Below are positions 62,690 through 64,000 of a stretch of 64,000 nt of DNA, in pieces (position 1 is the first letter of the stretch; each line of letters opens with the position of its first letter). This DNA comes from Actinoalloteichus hoggarensis (lineage in GTDB: Bacteria; Actinomycetota; Actinomycetes; Mycobacteriales; Pseudonocardiaceae). Location of the stretch: positions 6,432,001 to 6,496,000 of the forward strand of contig NZ_CP022521.1 in NCBI RefSeq assembly GCF_002234535.1, read 5' to 3'. The notes under the pieces were generated by a model. It was not told the origin of the DNA and did no database searches. It saw only the letters and a program-made list of their open reading frames with translations. Position numbers and translations under genes: made by a program.

Positions 62690-63143
62690 GCGACGGGCGG
62701 GGCGGGCGACGGGCGATCCAGCGCCGTCCGCCCCGGCTCGGCCGACTCGATCCCGTGCCACCAGGCGCCGACGGCGGCCATGCCGGGGGCGGGGCACGGT
62801 CGCCGTCCGTGGCGCCAGGCTCGAGCCCGGCGACTCGGACAGGCCGGGGGCGGCCTCCCCGCGAACCGGCCGCCGGACCGACGTCTTCTCCGGCGTGGGG
62901 GGGCGGGTGGCCCTGCGCGACGGCGTGTCCGTCCGAACACGCGGCACCGGGAGACACCCACCGCTCGCCGACGCCGGAGCCGACGGCGATTCCCCGCGTC
63001 GCCGCGGCGACCACCCGTCCTCGCGTCGAGGGGGCATCCCACCGAAACGGAGCAGCCTCTCGACACGCGGTCTCCTCCTGGGAACCCGCCCCACCCCCCG
63101 CGCGTCCTAGTAACGTAGATCACATCTGGGAGACCGGGGGTGG
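62690..63143. other. Intergenic stretch with small-gene promoter at its end
   Basis: About 450 bp after pckG without a recognisable gene. Near 63108-63125 the sequence TAGTAACGTAGATCACAT is less GC-rich and could be the promoter of the following small gene. Confidence 0.4.
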
Positions 63144-63329
63144 ATGACGATGTATGCGGGAATCGCGATGACGGCGCTGGCGACGGGGGCGGTGCTGCTG
63201 ACCGTGCTCACCGGTTCGCTGCGTCCGCACGCTGAGAGCGCGGAGCGGCTCGACGAGGAATCGGAGGCGCGGACGACGGCGGACGACGGCTCGCTCGAGG
63301 CCGCACAACGGGTTCGCCTGACGCCGTGA
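63144..63329 (+). CDS. Small membrane protein, 61 aa
   Basis: A 61-residue protein with one N-terminal transmembrane helix (about 5-25, GIAMTALATGAVLLTVLTGS). A short charged tail rich in Glu, Asp, Ala and Arg follows. ATG 63144 has a GGGGGTGG stretch directly upstream, and ATG 63150 is an alternative. I do not recognise a family. The call rests on the clean helix-plus-charged-tail layout and promoter-like upstream sequence, so it is moderate only. Confidence 0.45.
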   Translation: MTMYAGIAMTALATGAVLLTVLTGSLRPHAESAERLDEESEARTTADDGSLEAAQRVRLTP

Positions 63330-63422
63330 CGAGCGGCGAGACGATGATCTGACCGCTCCGACGAGAGACGAGATCGGCGGGCTCAGCCCGCCTGAGGACC
63401 TGCCGGAGTGGCCCGGAGGAGA

Positions 63423-64000
63423 TCACTCCGGCAGCGGACGGTCCCCGATGCCCAGCAGCCGTCCGCCGACCTCCTCGACCGTCGACACGTAACAGACGAC
63501 CGTGTTCGCGCCGCGCCGCCAGTCGGCAGGCTCGGGAACCCGCCAGCTCAGCGCGATGTCGTCCCGCCGGTCGCCACCCAGATACGCCGCCCGAGCCTGT
63601 TCACAGTGCGGCGCGGCGATCTCCTCGATCTCCTCTGCGCCGGGCATCGGATCGTTCGGACCGCCCGGCAGCGGCAGCACGCCGGGCAGCGCCTCGGCGC
63701 GATGCGGCTCGTCGCAGGGGACGTAGCGCAGCTCGTCGGTCTCGGCCGCGGAGTCGGGCAGGCAGGCCTGGAAGTCGTAGAACGGCTCGCCGACCAGCGC
63801 GTCGCGTACCGATCCCGTGCGGCTGACGGGCACCAGGTCGGAGCCCAGCTCGGCGAGGCCGCAGACCAGCCACCGTTCGTCCTTGGCCCAGCCGTCCTGC
63901 GAGGGCCACACCGTCCAGGGGTGCAGCCGCGTCGCGTCGATGTCGCCGCTGCCCACATAGTCGGCCACCGGCTCGGCGCACTCCTGCGTCGTCAGCCGCA
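63423..64000 (-). CDS. Septum-formation-family protein, 5' end outside window
   Basis: The frame runs off the right edge, so about 192 codons are visible and the start is missing. It resembles the actinobacterial septum formation domain. The readable start is RLTTQECAEPVADYVGSGD, then LHPWTVWPSQDGWAKDERWLVC, VRDALVGEPFYDFQACL, YVPCDEPHRAEAL and DIALSWRVPEPADWRRG. The cysteines in QEC, LVC, ACL, VPC, HCEQ and VVCYV are spaced as in the exported domain, with probable disulfides. Full-length members are membrane-anchored. The first in-window GTG (63968) is internal to the conserved domain and is not the start. Confidence 0.8.
   Translation of the reverse strand, partial: RLTTQECAEPVADYVGSGDIDATRLHPWTVWPSQDGWAKDERWLVCGLAELGSDLVPVSRTGSVRDALVGEPFYDFQACLPDSAAETDELRYVPCDEPHRAEALPGVLPLPGGPNDPMPGAEEIEEIAAPHCEQARAAYLGGDRRDDIALSWRVPEPADWRRGANTVVCYVSTVEEVGGRLLGIGDRPLPE

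Overview
The window is high-GC DNA of an actinomycete, most likely of the order Pseudonocardiales. GTG starts are frequent and there is an FtsX-type ABC/two-component module. Other lineage-typical elements are a nagKA operon behind a DasR-like site, GTP-dependent PEP carboxykinase, an EtfD-like Fe-S membrane protein, DUF3151 beside a class II aldolase, and IniA/IniC-like dynamins. The genus is not provable from the sequence (Actinoalloteichus-like is a guess). Most of the window looks like chromosomal backbone, with accessory islands between about 32.8 and 45 kb.

Layout. 0-7 kb: a flavohemoprotein, an orphan ABC ATPase with degenerate motifs, a DUF418 membrane protein divergent from a TetR regulator with a C-terminal Zn-ribbon, and a complete ABC ATPase/permease pair behind a composite palindrome. 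7-13 kb: an unknown gene, a membrane-anchored Hsp70-like protein, trmB, and a divergent nitric-oxide-synthase-like gene whose key substrate residue is replaced. 13-19 kb: an ABC exporter (permease and ATPase) divergent from a histidine kinase/response regulator operon. 19-27 kb: a serine beta-lactamase-like hydrolase, a GlcD-type FAD oxidase, nagK-nagA behind a DasR-like box, a SigE-type sigma factor and a small secreted His-rich protein. 27-33 kb: YciI-like protein, DUF998 membrane protein, fructose-bisphosphate aldolase, DUF3151, SRPBCC and FUSC-like proteins. 33-37 kb: a secreted HNH nuclease, then an MFS/TetR pair that appears to have landed in the 3' end of an FxLD-class lanthipeptide precursor gene; a fragment of the matching FxLD methyltransferase lies beside it. 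37-42 kb: a LAxTG-anchored trypsin-like protease and the EtfD-like protein. 42-45 kb: a gene-poor stretch with CebR-like boxes, a long hairpin and a decayed gene, then an SDR enzyme and a two-TM protein with a VQARDI repeat. 45-64 kb: tRNA-Gly(CCC), dcd, HAD phosphatase, cation-efflux protein, sugar porter, pyruvyl-transferase-like protein, acyl-CoA dehydrogenase, a dynamin-GrpE-dynamin operon, siderophore-interacting protein, VOC/TetR pair, an acidic DxDGDG-repeat protein, pckG, and a truncated septum-formation-family gene at the right edge.

How genes work together. A 12-bp element (TACCGACCGGTA) occurs before the EtfD-like gene, the acyl-CoA dehydrogenase and the MFS/TetR pair. For the first two this suggests one fatty-acid-oxidation regulon: the dehydrogenase reduces ETF and EtfD would reoxidise it. 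NagK, NagA and the DasR-like site form a GlcNAc catabolic unit. The dynamins, the GrpE-like protein and possibly the distant Hsp70-like protein suggest a membrane-stress chaperone/fission module. The most unusual items are the NOS-like protein, the interrupted FxLD RiPP locus and the shared operator.
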